A stretch of DNA of 64,000 bases from RUG11237 sp050874665 (GTDB lineage Bacteria; Bacillota; Clostridia; Lachnospirales; Lachnospiraceae). The position numbers and the translations under genes are program-made. The notes under the pieces were generated by a model. It saw only the letters and a list, made by a program, of their open reading frames with translations, had not been told where the DNA came from and made no database searches. Where the stretch lies: the NCBI GenBank assembly GCA_050874665.1, contig JBNMLC010000001.1:434001-498000 (forward strand), in the 5' to 3' direction. Below, piece after piece: positions 26,686 to 36,309 of this stretch (positions are counted from its first letter, which is position 1; each line of letters starts with the position of its first letter).

Positions 26686-27087
26686 ATGATTAGTTCAAAT
26701 GCATTTAATTACATTAACATATTAGACAAAGCAGCGGATGCCAGTTCTTTACGGCAAGAAGCGATTGCCAATAATCTTGCAAATTCAGATACACCAAATT
26801 ACAAAAGACAGGATGTTGATTTTGAAAGCGTTTTAGTACGTGAAATGGGAGCATATCAGTCGAAGTACAAGACAAGTTCCGCAAAGGTAAAGAGGATTAA
26901 TCAGAATTTAGAATGCCTGGATGTGGGAACTTATACAGATGCAGTTGGATATTCGTACCGAATTGATAAGAATAATGTGGATCCGGATAATGAAAATGTA
27001 GAATTAGCAGCGAATACAGAAAAATATAATGGCTTGATTGACAGTATGAGCTCAGAATTTGAAAGATTAAAATCAGTTATGAAATAA
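26686..27087 (+). CDS. flgB: Flagellar basal-body rod protein FlgB
   Basis: Proximal rod subunit, 133 residues, exported by the flagellar type III system. The N-terminal rod signature is visible: ANNLANSDTPNYKRQDVDFE, with the heptad-like start ISSNAFNYINILDKAADAS. I prefer the ATG at 26686, behind GGAAGGA, since the conserved N-terminus begins there; a GTG at 26662 would add 8 residues. It is the first gene of the operon. Confidence 0.96.
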   Translation: MISSNAFNYINILDKAADASSLRQEAIANNLANSDTPNYKRQDVDFESVLVREMGAYQSKYKTSSAKVKRINQNLECLDVGTYTDAVGYSYRIDKNNVDPDNENVELAANTEKYNGLIDSMSSEFERLKSVMK

Positions 27088-27106
27088 TTAGGGGAGGAAA
27101 GTGAAT

Positions 27107-27547
27107 ATGTCTATTTTTAATTCTTTTGATATCAGTGCGTCAGGGATGACATCGCAAAGATTTAGATCTGATATTATCATGCAGAATATTGCAAATGCCA
27201 CAACAACAAGAACAGAAGATGGAACAGCATATAGAAGAAAGGTAGTAACCTTTGCGGAGAAAGAAAGAACTCCTTTCAGTAATGTGCTTGCGAGAACGAG
27301 CGCAGATGCGGTTGGCTCCGGAGTAAAGGTGACGAGAGTTTCAGAAGATTATGAAACAGAAATGGTGAAAACATATGACCCGTCGCATCCGGATGCAGAT
27401 GAAGATGGATATGTAACCTATCCAAACGTTAATATTGTTACGGAGATGACGAACCTTATTGATGCGACTCGCTCCTATGAAGCGAATACTACAGCGTTTG
27501 AAGCGAGCAAATCAATGATTACCAAAGGTTTGAGCATGGGCAAATAA
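27107..27547 (+). CDS. flgC: Flagellar basal-body rod protein FlgC
   Basis: Proximal rod subunit, 146 residues. It has the N-terminal FDISASGMTSQRFRSDIIMQN and, near the C-terminus, the FlgC signature YVTYPNVNIVTEMTNLIDA followed by RSYEANTTAFEASKSM. The ATG at 27107 lies 9 nt after GGGGAGG. It follows flgB by 19 bp. Confidence 0.97.
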   Translation: MSIFNSFDISASGMTSQRFRSDIIMQNIANATTTRTEDGTAYRRKVVTFAEKERTPFSNVLARTSADAVGSGVKVTRVSEDYETEMVKTYDPSHPDADEDGYVTYPNVNIVTEMTNLIDATRSYEANTTAFEASKSMITKGLSMGK

Positions 27548-27563
27548 TTAGGAGGTAAAGAAA

Positions 27564-27878
27564 GTGGATATTTCGTCATTATATAATCTTAGTGCATCTG
27601 CAATGCAAGAAGCGGTAGGCAAAGGAAAAACAGAACAGTTGAATACGGACAGTGGTTTTTCAAAGATTTATCAGGCAGCATTGGGGATGCTGAATGAAAC
27701 TAGCGAGTTAGAAACAAATGCACAGAATGAAGAGTTGAAATGGGCTATGGGGCTCACAGAGAATGCACATGACCTTACCATTGCACAGAGCAAGGCGAGT
27801 GCGGCACTGACCTATACAGTTGCAGTGCGTGATAAAGTATTAGAGGCTTACAAAGAAATTATGAATATGCAAATGTAG
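27564..27878 (+). CDS. fliE: Flagellar hook-basal body protein FliE
   Basis: Adaptor between the MS ring and the rod, 104 residues. The C-terminus has the FliE pattern NAHDLTIAQSKASAALTYTVAVRDKVLEAYKEIMNMQM (given here as pieces NAHDLTIAQSKAS and VLEAYKEIMNM in the protein). It uses a GTG start 8 nt after GGAGG. Confidence 0.95.
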   Translation: MDISSLYNLSASAMQEAVGKGKTEQLNTDSGFSKIYQAALGMLNETSELETNAQNEELKWAMGLTENAHDLTIAQSKASAALTYTVAVRDKVLEAYKEIMNMQM

Positions 27879-27926
27879 GCGGGGACGTAGAAAAAGAGTA
27901 AGTAATTGTAGACTAGGAGACAACCA

Positions 27927-29519
27927 ATGGGTGAGAAAGTAAAAGACGTCCAGAAACGTATACTGGATTTTTGGAATAAATATGATACAAAACAAAAGAC
28001 GATTATAATTAGTGTTGTAGCGGCAGTAGTGATTACAATAGCAATTTTAGCAGCAGTATTCAGCCGGCCTACATATGTGGATTTGAGAACTTGCGAGAAT
28101 GTGAATGAAACTTCGCAGGTAAAAGAGTTATTGGAAACAGAAGGGATTGCATACCAGATTAAGTCGGATAATCTAACGGTACAGGTTGAAAAAAACAAAG
28201 CGACAGATGCGGCTTTAGTTCTTGGTTCTAATAACATTCCGACTACGGGATATACCATTGATGAAGCTTTGAATGGCGGATTTAGCACTACGGAAAGTGA
28301 TAAACAGAAAAAATACAAGCTTTATAATGAAAATGATATAGCGAAAGTCTTAGAGAGCATGGACGTTGTGAAAAGTGCAAGCGTAAAAATGTATGTGCCT
28401 GAAGATGATGGAACGATTCTTTCCAAAAAACAAGATACTTCTGTGAGCGTAATGCTGGAAACGAACGGAGAAGTAGATACGGATACAGCCGGAATCATGG
28501 CTCGATTCTTGCAAACTGCGGTAGGAAATAATTCAACAGAAGAAATTACTATTATGGATACGAATGGAAACATGATTTATTCGGGAGCAGATGCGGCTAC
28601 GGTTACTGGAAATGCAAGCACGCAGTTGTCGGTAAAAGCACAGGCCGAGAACTTAATGAAATCTGATGTTCAACAGGCAGTGCTTAGTACAAAGATGTAT
28701 GATAATGTTCAGGTATCTCCGAACATTATTATGGATTTCAACGAAAGTAATGAAACTTCACAGGAATACTGGGCTCCGGATGGAAGAACAGAAGGAATGA
28801 TAACACATCAGGATAATTACGAATCGGAAACAACCAATGGAACTTCGGGTATCCCGGGTACGGATTCGAATAGTAATGAAACCTATGTAATACAGGACAA
28901 TGCAGGAAGCTCATCTACGGTAACAGATACTGGTACAGATTATGCACCGAACCAAAAAGTGAAGAATACAACGCAGACACCGGGAGCAATTCAATATGAC
29001 CAGTCTACAATTTCATTGGTGTTAACGAAACATATTATATATAAAGAAGAAGATTTAGAAAGCCAGGGACTGCTTGATGGAACCAGCTTTGAACAGTATC
29101 AGCAGGATAACAGTCAACCTGTTGCGACAGATGTTGACAGTACGTTCTACACATTAGTTTCAAAGGCAACTGGAATTGCGGAAAGTAATATTTCCATTGT
29201 AGCGTATGATGTACCGATGTTTGTGGAAAAAGACACTTCGAGCCGAAGCGTTATGGATTATATGAACATCGTGATTGTAGTTTTGATTTTGGGATTGTTA
29301 GGATTTGTAGTATATAGAAGTACAAGACCGGTAGAAATCACAGAATTAGAACCGGAATTATCTGTAGATCAATTGTTACAGGATACGAGAGAAAACTTGG
29401 AAGAAATTGATTTTGATGATAGATCAGAGGCTAGAAAGATGATTGAAAAATTTGTGGATGAAAAGCCGGATGCAGTTGCGCAGTTGTTGAGAAACTGGCT
29501 AAACGAAGATTGGGAGTGA
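27927..29519 (+). CDS. fliF: Flagellar MS-ring protein FliF
   Basis: The MS ring is the membrane base of the flagellum. The 530-residue protein has an N-terminal transmembrane helix (about residues 25-47), the YscJ-like periplasmic ring domains (YVDLRTCENVNETSQ onward), a Ser/Thr/Gly-rich insertion about residues 300-345 and a second transmembrane helix (about 445-465). The cytosolic tail ends in AQLLRNWLNED, the FliG-binding segment. Confidence 0.97.
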   Translation: MGEKVKDVQKRILDFWNKYDTKQKTIIISVVAAVVITIAILAAVFSRPTYVDLRTCENVNETSQVKELLETEGIAYQIKSDNLTVQVEKNKATDAALVLGSNNIPTTGYTIDEALNGGFSTTESDKQKKYKLYNENDIAKVLESMDVVKSASVKMYVPEDDGTILSKKQDTSVSVMLETNGEVDTDTAGIMARFLQTAVGNNSTEEITIMDTNGNMIYSGADAATVTGNASTQLSVKAQAENLMKSDVQQAVLSTKMYDNVQVSPNIIMDFNESNETSQEYWAPDGRTEGMITHQDNYESETTNGTSGIPGTDSNSNETYVIQDNAGSSSTVTDTGTDYAPNQKVKNTTQTPGAIQYDQSTISLVLTKHIIYKEEDLESQGLLDGTSFEQYQQDNSQPVATDVDSTFYTLVSKATGIAESNISIVAYDVPMFVEKDTSSRSVMDYMNIVIVVLILGLLGFVVYRSTRPVEITELEPELSVDQLLQDTRENLEEIDFDDRSEARKMIEKFVDEKPDAVAQLLRNWLNEDWE

Positions 29520-29525
29520 TAAAGT

Positions 29526-30536
29526 ATGGCAAAAGATATGGGAATCAATGGTCTTCAGAAAGCGGCAATACTTTTGATTGCTCTTGGACCGGAAAAATCA
29601 GCATCAATATTTAAACATTTAAAAGAAGATGAAATAGAATCTTTAACTTTGGAAATAGCAAACACAAGAAGCATTTCGCCACAAGTGAAAGAAAATGTAA
29701 TAAATGAATTTTATGAAGTGTGTCTTGCGCAACAGTATATTGCAGAGGGTGGTATTACCTATGCAAAAGATTTACTGGAAAAAGCACTTGGCTCAGAAAA
29801 AGCGGTGGATGTTATCAATAAGCTTACAGCATCCTTGCAAGTGCGACCTTTCGAATTTGTGCGTAAGACAGATGCGAGCCAGTTGTTGAATTTTATTCAG
29901 GACGAACATCCGCAGACGATTGCTCTTATTCTTGCGTATCTTCCGTCGGGACAAGCTGCCAGTATTGTAGCGTCTTTGCCGCCGGAAAAGCAGGCAGATG
30001 TTGCGAAGCGTATTGCAGTAATGGACAGAACTTCGCCAGATGTGATTAAGGAAGTGGAAAGAGTATTGGAAAGAAAATTGTCTTCTTTGGTAAATCAGGA
30101 TTACACTATTATTGGTGGCGTAGATGCTATCGTTGATATCTTGAATACAGTTGATCGTGGAACTGAAAAACATATTATGGAAACATTGGAAATTGATGAA
30201 CCTGAACTTGCAGATGAAATCAGACGTAAAATGTTCGTATTTGAAGATATTATGTCCTTGGATGACAGAGCAATTCAGCGCGTGCTTAGAGATGTAGATA
30301 ATAATGATTTAGCTACGGCACTGAAAGGCGCGAATGAAGAGGTGCAGGGAGTTATCTTTAGGAATATGTCAAAACGTCTTGCTGCAATGATTCAGGAAGA
30401 CATGGAATTTATGGGACCTGTACGTTTGAAAGATGTAGAAGAAGCACAACAGAAAATTGTTAATATTATAAGAAAACTTGAGGATTCTGCTGAAATTGTT
30501 ATTTCAAGAGGCGGAGGTGACGAAATCATTGTCTAA
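29526..30536 (+). CDS. fliG: Flagellar motor switch protein FliG
   Basis: Rotor protein of the C ring that binds FliF, FliM and the stator. The 336-residue protein has the three FliG domains. The EHPQTIALILAYL motif of the middle domain and the C-terminal charged helix (MFVFEDIMSLDDRAIQRVLRDVD) that meets MotA are present. It begins 6 bp after fliF and overlaps fliH by 8 bp. Confidence 0.98.
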   Translation: MAKDMGINGLQKAAILLIALGPEKSASIFKHLKEDEIESLTLEIANTRSISPQVKENVINEFYEVCLAQQYIAEGGITYAKDLLEKALGSEKAVDVINKLTASLQVRPFEFVRKTDASQLLNFIQDEHPQTIALILAYLPSGQAASIVASLPPEKQADVAKRIAVMDRTSPDVIKEVERVLERKLSSLVNQDYTIIGGVDAIVDILNTVDRGTEKHIMETLEIDEPELADEIRRKMFVFEDIMSLDDRAIQRVLRDVDNNDLATALKGANEEVQGVIFRNMSKRLAAMIQEDMEFMGPVRLKDVEEAQQKIVNIIRKLEDSAEIVISRGGGDEIIV

Positions 30537-31347
30537 TTTATTAAAAGGCGGGTATGTTGTCTGCAAGGAAAATTCCAGAGTGATAGATTATAATGATTTA
30601 GTCGCATCGAAGTTGGAAAAGCTGTCAGAACAAAATGAATTTGTTCCGGTGAGAGAATTTCAACAAGTGGAGACGGAAGAAAAACAAGATGGTTTTGTAG
30701 AAGGCCTGAGTGCGGAAGAATTAGAAGTTATTATGGAAGAAGAACCAGAAACTAACCAGCAGCCTTCTGTGGAAGAATTGTACGAAGATGCAAAAAAAGA
30801 AGTGGAAAAGCTTTTGGCTGATGCTAAAACAGAGGCTGAAATGATTCGCAATGAAGCATACGAAACAGCAAAGAAAAAGGGGTATGAAGCTGGATATGAA
30901 GAGGGTATGCATGAAGTGGAAGCTATGAAACAGGAAGTTTCACAGAAAGAGGAATCACTTCTAGAAGAGTACAATGCCAAAATGGAAGAATTAGAACCGT
31001 TGATGGTGGAAAAGGTGGCTGACTTAATGGAATATGTGTTCCGGGTACAGTTTTCAACTTCTAGAGCTATGATTATGCATATTTTATCCGGTGCACTTGG
31101 AAAGATTAATAATAGTAAAGAGTTTACAATACATGTGTCACATGAAGATGTGGCTGTAGTAAAGGCGAACCATGACCGATTACTTGGCATGGTACCGAAT
31201 GCGGTTTCAGTAAATGTGGAAGAAGACCCGACACTTACGAAAAATGAGTGTTTGGTGGAAACAGACGGTGGGGTATATGATTGCAGTCTGGATGTCCAGA
31301 TGGAAAAACTGATTAAGTCAATTAAAACTTTATCCTATACATCATAG
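30529..31347 (+). CDS. fliH: Flagellar export stator protein FliH
   Basis: FliH regulates the FliI ATPase in flagellar protein export. The 272-residue protein has a long central coiled-coil with repeated E-A-G-Y-x-x-G features (KKKGYEAGYEEGMHE) and a C-terminal FliH/V-ATPase E-like domain. I take TTG at 30529 as the start, 8 nt after GGAGGTGA. This overlaps fliG by 8 bp, and the frame is open further upstream only by chance. Confidence 0.9.
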   Translation: MSNLLKGGYVVCKENSRVIDYNDLVASKLEKLSEQNEFVPVREFQQVETEEKQDGFVEGLSAEELEVIMEEEPETNQQPSVEELYEDAKKEVEKLLADAKTEAEMIRNEAYETAKKKGYEAGYEEGMHEVEAMKQEVSQKEESLLEEYNAKMEELEPLMVEKVADLMEYVFRVQFSTSRAMIMHILSGALGKINNSKEFTIHVSHEDVAVVKANHDRLLGMVPNAVSVNVEEDPTLTKNECLVETDGGVYDCSLDVQMEKLIKSIKTLSYTS

Positions 31348-31379
31348 GGTGATAATAAGAAAAGAGGGAAACAGTTGTT

Positions 31380-32687
31380 ATGTTCAATTTGGAAAAATAC
31401 GATATATTAAAAGAAAAGACGTATTTTAAAAAGCTGGGGAAAGTAGTTAAAATTGTGGGCTTAACAATTGAATCCATTGGTCCTGATGCAAAGCTTAATG
31501 ACTTATGTATGATTATATCGGGAGATAATGAGGAACACACTATTATGGCAGAGGTAGTAGGCTTTCGTGATAACAGGGTTTTGCTGATGCCGTATGATAA
31601 TGTAGAAGGTGTTGGGATTGGATGCGTAGTAGAAAATCTGGGACATCCTCTCGAAGTACCTGTTGGGGAAGAATTGCTGGGAAGAACTTTGGACGGTCTG
31701 GGAAGAACTTTAGATGGGGAAGAGATACCTGCAAATATCCATTATCCGATTGAAGCAATGCCACCGGATCCGATGCAGAGAGAAATCATTAAAGATGTTC
31801 TTCCATTGGGGGTAAAGGCTGTAGATGGACTGATTACTGTGGGCAAGGGACAGAGAATAGGAATTTTTGCAGGTAGTGGTGTAGGTAAAAGTACCTTGCT
31901 TGGTATGTTTGCAAGAAATACGAAAGCGGATATCAATGTAATTGCTTTGATTGGAGAACGAGGCAGAGAAGTAAGAGAGTTTATTGAAAGAGATTTAGGA
32001 GAAGAGGGAATGAAACGTTCCGTTGTAGTGGTTGCTACCTCCGACAAACCGGCGCTTATTCGAAATAAAGCAGCAAAAACAGCTACAGCAATTGCGGAAT
32101 ACTTCAGAGCACAGGGAAAAGACGTTTTGCTTATGATGGATTCTTTGACACGTTTTTCTATGGCACAAAGGGAAATCGGTCTGGCATCTGGAGAACCGCC
32201 GGTTACTAGAGGGTATCCGCCAAGTGTATATTCAGAAATGCCAAAACTCTTAGAGAGGGCTGGAACAGCAGAAAAAGGATCTATTACGGGGTTGTATACC
32301 GTATTGGTAGATGGTGATGATTTCAATGAACCTATCACAGATACGGCAAGAAGTATTTTAGATGGACATATTATGCTTTCTAGAAAGCTGGCACATAAGA
32401 ATCATTATCCGGCAATTGATGTATTACAAAGTATATCGCGTGTTATGAGTCAGATAGCGACAAAAGAGCATAAGCAGGTGGCTGGAAAACTCAAAAATAC
32501 GCTCTCTACTTACAATGAGGCAGAAGATTTGATTAACATTGGTGCTTATAAGGAAGGGTCAAATAAGAATATTGACTATGCAGTAAGCAAAATCGATGCA
32601 GTGAATGAATTTTTGTGTCAAGATGTAGATGACAAATATGATTTTGAAGAAATTTTAATGCAGTTGAATGCTATTTTTGCAGAATAG
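31380..32687 (+). CDS. fliI: Flagellar export ATPase FliI
   Basis: F1-beta-like ATPase of the flagellar type III export apparatus, 435 residues. Walker A is GSGVGKST in GIFAGSGVGKSTLLGM, Walker B LLMMDSLTRFSMAQRE, and the type III ATPase signature PSVYSEMPKLLERAG is present. It lies between fliH and fliJ as usual. Confidence 0.98.
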   Translation: MFNLEKYDILKEKTYFKKLGKVVKIVGLTIESIGPDAKLNDLCMIISGDNEEHTIMAEVVGFRDNRVLLMPYDNVEGVGIGCVVENLGHPLEVPVGEELLGRTLDGLGRTLDGEEIPANIHYPIEAMPPDPMQREIIKDVLPLGVKAVDGLITVGKGQRIGIFAGSGVGKSTLLGMFARNTKADINVIALIGERGREVREFIERDLGEEGMKRSVVVVATSDKPALIRNKAAKTATAIAEYFRAQGKDVLLMMDSLTRFSMAQREIGLASGEPPVTRGYPPSVYSEMPKLLERAGTAEKGSITGLYTVLVDGDDFNEPITDTARSILDGHIMLSRKLAHKNHYPAIDVLQSISRVMSQIATKEHKQVAGKLKNTLSTYNEAEDLINIGAYKEGSNKNIDYAVSKIDAVNEFLCQDVDDKYDFEEILMQLNAIFAE

Positions 32688-32698
32688 GGTGATGGGAT

Positions 32699-33148
32699 AT
32701 GGCAAAATTCTCGTATAAGATGCAAAATATATTGGATATTAAATTTAAGTTAGAAAATCAGGCAAAAACTGCATTTGCCAATGCGATGGCAAAAGTAGAG
32801 GAAGAAAAACAAAAGCTTGAGGTTCTAAAACAGAAAAAAGCAGCTTATGAAGCGGAATATAGAAGAATTCTGAATGGAAAACTTGATATCCGGGAATTGA
32901 ATTTTTGCCTTCAAGGCATAGAACAGACGAAGGAGAAAATGAAGAAACAGATTGTTGCCATACAAGTGGCAGAAAAAAATCTTGAACTGGCAAGAGAACG
33001 ACTTCAAGAAGTGATGCAGGAAAGAAAAACCCATGAGAAATTAAAAGAATATGCATTTGATGAATTTGTAAAAGAAGAAAATGCAGCAGAAAGCAAAGCG
33101 ATAGATGAGTTAGTAAGTTATAATTTTGGTAAGGTGGCAGGTGAATAA
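32699..33148 (+). CDS. fliJ: Flagellar export chaperone FliJ
   Basis: A 149-residue, almost wholly coiled-coil protein that links FliI to FlhA. It starts FSYKMQNILDIKFKLENQAK, the usual FliJ opening, and is rich in Lys, Glu and Gln. It lies 11 bp after fliI. Confidence 0.93.
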   Translation: MAKFSYKMQNILDIKFKLENQAKTAFANAMAKVEEEKQKLEVLKQKKAAYEAEYRRILNGKLDIRELNFCLQGIEQTKEKMKKQIVAIQVAEKNLELARERLQEVMQERKTHEKLKEYAFDEFVKEENAAESKAIDELVSYNFGKVAGE

Positions 33149-33149
33149 A

Positions 33150-33971
33150 ATGGCAGAAGAATTAGAAAATTCAGAAGAAATACAAGATACTAAAAAAAGA
33201 AAAAAAGAAAAAAGAAAGAAAGACAGAAAGAAAGATGCTGCCGTTAACAGTGAACTTGAATTAGATGAAAAAAGCGGCGGACTTTCTACCGTAATTGTTA
33301 CGATTGCGATTGTGATTATATGGTTGGCAGTATTTGCTATATTGATTAAATGGGATGTAGGACATTTTGGTTCTTCAGTTCTTTATCCAGTACTGAAAGA
33401 CGTACCTGTAATCAATATGATACTTCCAGAAGTACAAGAAACTACCGAAGAAACAAGTGGTCAGTATTCCTATGCGACATTAGCAGAGGCAGTGGCAGAA
33501 ATTAAACGTTTGGAAAAAGAATTAGATGATAGCAAAACAGCGAATTCTGCAGATGATGAAGTAGTGCAGGAGTTAAGTGCGGAAATTGAACGTTTGAAAA
33601 AATTCGAAGAAAATCAGGTGCAGTTTGAAAAAACAAAAACACAATTTTACGAAGATGTTGTATTTAATGATAATGCACCGGATATTGCAAACTATCAACA
33701 GTATTATGAATTAATCGAGCCTGAACAGGCAGCAGAATTGTATAAACAAGTAGTACAGCAGGAAACTTATGACGCACAGGTGGAAGAATATGCTAAGGCA
33801 TATGGGGAAATGAAACCTGCGCAGGCAGCAGGCATCTTTGAAGCAATGACAGATGACCTGGAATTGGCAGCATCGATACTTGAAAATATTGATGCCACAC
33901 AACGAGGTAAAATTCTAGGAGCCATGGATCCGCAAATAGCGGCAAGAATTACAAAAGTAATGGAGCCATAG
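33150..33971 (+). CDS. MotE/YlxF-like membrane protein with MgtE-N-like domain
   Basis: The 273-residue protein has a highly basic N-terminal stretch (KKRKKEKRKKDRKKD), one transmembrane helix (about residues 50-72), a coiled coil (110-160) and a C-terminal MgtE_N/FliG-like helical repeat (KAYGEMKPAQAAGIFEAM, ILGAMDPQIAARI). It holds the position of ylxF in the Bacillus subtilis operon. MotE-type proteins act as chaperones or stator helpers in other bacteria; the role here is not known. The start ATG is 1 bp after the fliJ stop. Confidence 0.8.
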   Translation: MAEELENSEEIQDTKKRKKEKRKKDRKKDAAVNSELELDEKSGGLSTVIVTIAIVIIWLAVFAILIKWDVGHFGSSVLYPVLKDVPVINMILPEVQETTEETSGQYSYATLAEAVAEIKRLEKELDDSKTANSADDEVVQELSAEIERLKKFEENQVQFEKTKTQFYEDVVFNDNAPDIANYQQYYELIEPEQAAELYKQVVQQETYDAQVEEYAKAYGEMKPAQAAGIFEAMTDDLELAASILENIDATQRGKILGAMDPQIAARITKVMEP

Positions 33972-34016
33972 AATTTTACATAAATAAAAATAAAATAATG
34001 AGAAAGGAGGAGGAAA

Positions 34017-35651
34017 ATGGCAGCTACAAACATGAATATGATAGCTTCTTTTGTGAAAGACGCTATTCAGACACAACAAACCTCAATTATGCAGGGGATA
34101 GCTTCGAAAGGAGCAGCTTCAAAAGAGACAGGCTCAGATTTTTGTGAGTATATGAAAGCAAATGTGGCGACAACAAATGACGAGAAAAATTGTCAAAATG
34201 TGAAAAAAACAGCGGAAGAGGCAATGGAAGTGGCGGAAACAAAGACATATGAAGATGATGCCATGAATGAAAAAACATCGCAAAAAATGCAGACACAAGA
34301 TACAGGGCAAGAAAAAAACGATGTTGAAAATGTAGAAACCACACAAAATTGTATAGGTGACGCAGAAGAATGCACTCAGGAAATTCAAGATATCATGGGA
34401 ACAACAAAAGATGTAATAGAACTTCCCAAAAATTTGAAGGAAGCCTTGAAAAAGGTGGAAGAACAACTGGTGCAAAAGATTATGGATAATTTTGATGTCA
34501 CAGAAGATGAAGTAAAAGAAGCAATGGAAGTGCTTGCGATTAGTATATACGATTTGCTTCAGACAGATAACCTCAAAGAGCTTGCAGTATATGTGAGCAA
34601 CGAGGAGAGTCTTGTTGCCTTAGTTACAAATGCAGACATGTATAACGCTTATCAAGAGACTGTAACAGGTATTGAGGAAATCAGTGCTTCACTGATGAAA
34701 GAATTTTCAGTTACTCCAGAAGAACTGCAAGAGATTATGGCGCAGTTACCGAATGTGACAGTAGAAAATGTGACAGATACTATGCAAAGTGTAAATGCGG
34801 AAAATGTTCCGACTGAGGTAACTGTTATGGAGGAGCAAATACCATCACAAGATTTCAATGAAGCAGATGCAGGAACAGGAGCAGAAGTGGAAGAAAAACA
34901 GCCAAAGATTATGGTTGAAATTTCGAAAACCACGCAGTCACTAGAGAAAGAAGAAATAACGGACGAATCTCCTGTACAAAAAAATGCAGAAGCCAGACTG
35001 CAAGAAAAAACGATGGAAGTGAATGTTGAGAATTCTACGCAACAGCAAAAAGAATTTGCAGAAACTTCTAGTGGCGAAGAAAAGAAAACTGCTCAAAAGC
35101 AGAATGAAACTATGGTGCTTCAAACAAATACCAGTTATGCTACTGTAGTGGCTGAGAATGAAGTACAGACAATAGTGAAAACACAGACAGCAGACTTTGA
35201 GGGAATTGTAAGACAAATTGTGGAACAAATCAAGGTAGAAATCAAACCGGACGTATCTTCTATGGAGTTACAGCTCAATCCGGAAAATCTGGGGAAAGTC
35301 AATTTACACGTATCTTCGAAAGAAGGAGTGATTACGGCACAATTTTTTGTCCAGAATGAAACGGTGAAAACTATGATGGAAGGACAACTTATGGTTCTTC
35401 GGGAAGCTATGAATGAGCAGGGAGTTAAAGTAGAAGCAGTAGAAGTTACTGTGGAAACAGGGCAGTTTGGAAGAAGTTTAGAACAGCATTCCGAACGGCA
35501 GAAACAGGAAACAGAAAAACAGGCAAAATCATATCAGCACAGGGGAATTAATATTTTACAGGGACTTGATGAAGAAACTATGAATGAAGAGGAAATATTA
35601 AGAGCACACATTATGCGTGAAAGTGGAAATAGTGTAGATATGAATGCATAA
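34017..35651 (+). CDS. fliK: Flagellar hook-length control protein FliK
   Basis: FliK measures the hook and switches export specificity. The 544-residue protein has a long low-complexity N-terminus rich in Glu, Thr and Gln, as usual for FliK. A C-terminal Flg_hook domain (about residues 400-495) contains MELQLNPENLGKVNLHVSSK and MMEGQLMVLREAMNEQGVK. The start is the ATG behind AAAGGAGGAGG. Confidence 0.93.
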   Translation: MAATNMNMIASFVKDAIQTQQTSIMQGIASKGAASKETGSDFCEYMKANVATTNDEKNCQNVKKTAEEAMEVAETKTYEDDAMNEKTSQKMQTQDTGQEKNDVENVETTQNCIGDAEECTQEIQDIMGTTKDVIELPKNLKEALKKVEEQLVQKIMDNFDVTEDEVKEAMEVLAISIYDLLQTDNLKELAVYVSNEESLVALVTNADMYNAYQETVTGIEEISASLMKEFSVTPEELQEIMAQLPNVTVENVTDTMQSVNAENVPTEVTVMEEQIPSQDFNEADAGTGAEVEEKQPKIMVEISKTTQSLEKEEITDESPVQKNAEARLQEKTMEVNVENSTQQQKEFAETSSGEEKKTAQKQNETMVLQTNTSYATVVAENEVQTIVKTQTADFEGIVRQIVEQIKVEIKPDVSSMELQLNPENLGKVNLHVSSKEGVITAQFFVQNETVKTMMEGQLMVLREAMNEQGVKVEAVEVTVETGQFGRSLEQHSERQKQETEKQAKSYQHRGINILQGLDEETMNEEEILRAHIMRESGNSVDMNA

Positions 35652-35665
35652 AAGGAGATGAGTAT

Positions 35666-36253
35666 ATGGCAATTTCAGTATCCGTTGTAGACGGAAAAAT
35701 TCAGGAAACAGCATCTTCGGGAAGCTCGATATCTAATTCGGCAGATTCAGGAAATACATTAGGAAAAGATGCGTTCCTGCAATTATTAGTAACACAGATG
35801 AAGTATCAGGATCCTTTAGACCCACAGGATAATTCAGAGTATATTGCACAGCTGGCAACATTTTCGCAGTTAGAAGAGTTACAGAACATGTCAAATACCG
35901 TGCAGTTATCACAAGCTTCTTCTTTAACAGGGGAAACGGTTATTATGAAAACAAAATCTTCTGTAACAGGGGAACTGATGTATGTAACAGGTACTGTGGA
36001 TTATGTTGTAATTGAAAACAGTAAAGCCTATCTTTGCATTAATGGAGGAAAGTATTCTATTGATGATTTAGATACCGTAATTGATGCAGATTATTGGGAA
36101 AAATACAAAGACGCTATTATCAATGGTGGTTCCAACTCAGGAAATAACTCTACATCGGGAAGTGGTTCGACTACAGAAACTGAGGATAAAAAGGAAGGTG
36201 ATTCCTCTGCGGGTGGTTCTACAGATGATGATAAATCCGAAGATACCATTTAG
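35666..36253 (+). CDS. flgD: Flagellar hook assembly scaffold FlgD
   Basis: FlgD caps the growing hook. The 195-residue protein has the N-terminal FlgD signature GKDAFLQLLVTQMKYQDPLD and EYIAQLATFSQLEELQNM, followed by a short beta domain. The last 45 residues are a Ser/Gly/Thr/Asp-rich low-complexity tail, an unusual extension. There are 14 bp between fliK and its ATG. Confidence 0.95.
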   Translation: MAISVSVVDGKIQETASSGSSISNSADSGNTLGKDAFLQLLVTQMKYQDPLDPQDNSEYIAQLATFSQLEELQNMSNTVQLSQASSLTGETVIMKTKSSVTGELMYVTGTVDYVVIENSKAYLCINGGKYSIDDLDTVIDADYWEKYKDAIINGGSNSGNNSTSGSGSTTETEDKKEGDSSAGGSTDDDKSEDTI

Positions 36254-36309
36254 AAATAGCGAGGTAATGTGCAGGGAAGCGAATTTTTCCATGGAGAGGA
36301 AGATGTAGA

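Noticed and set aside
31742..32338. Minus-strand open frame of 198 aa opposite fliI
   Set aside because: Antisense shadow of the FliI ATPase; no own ribosome site or promoter.
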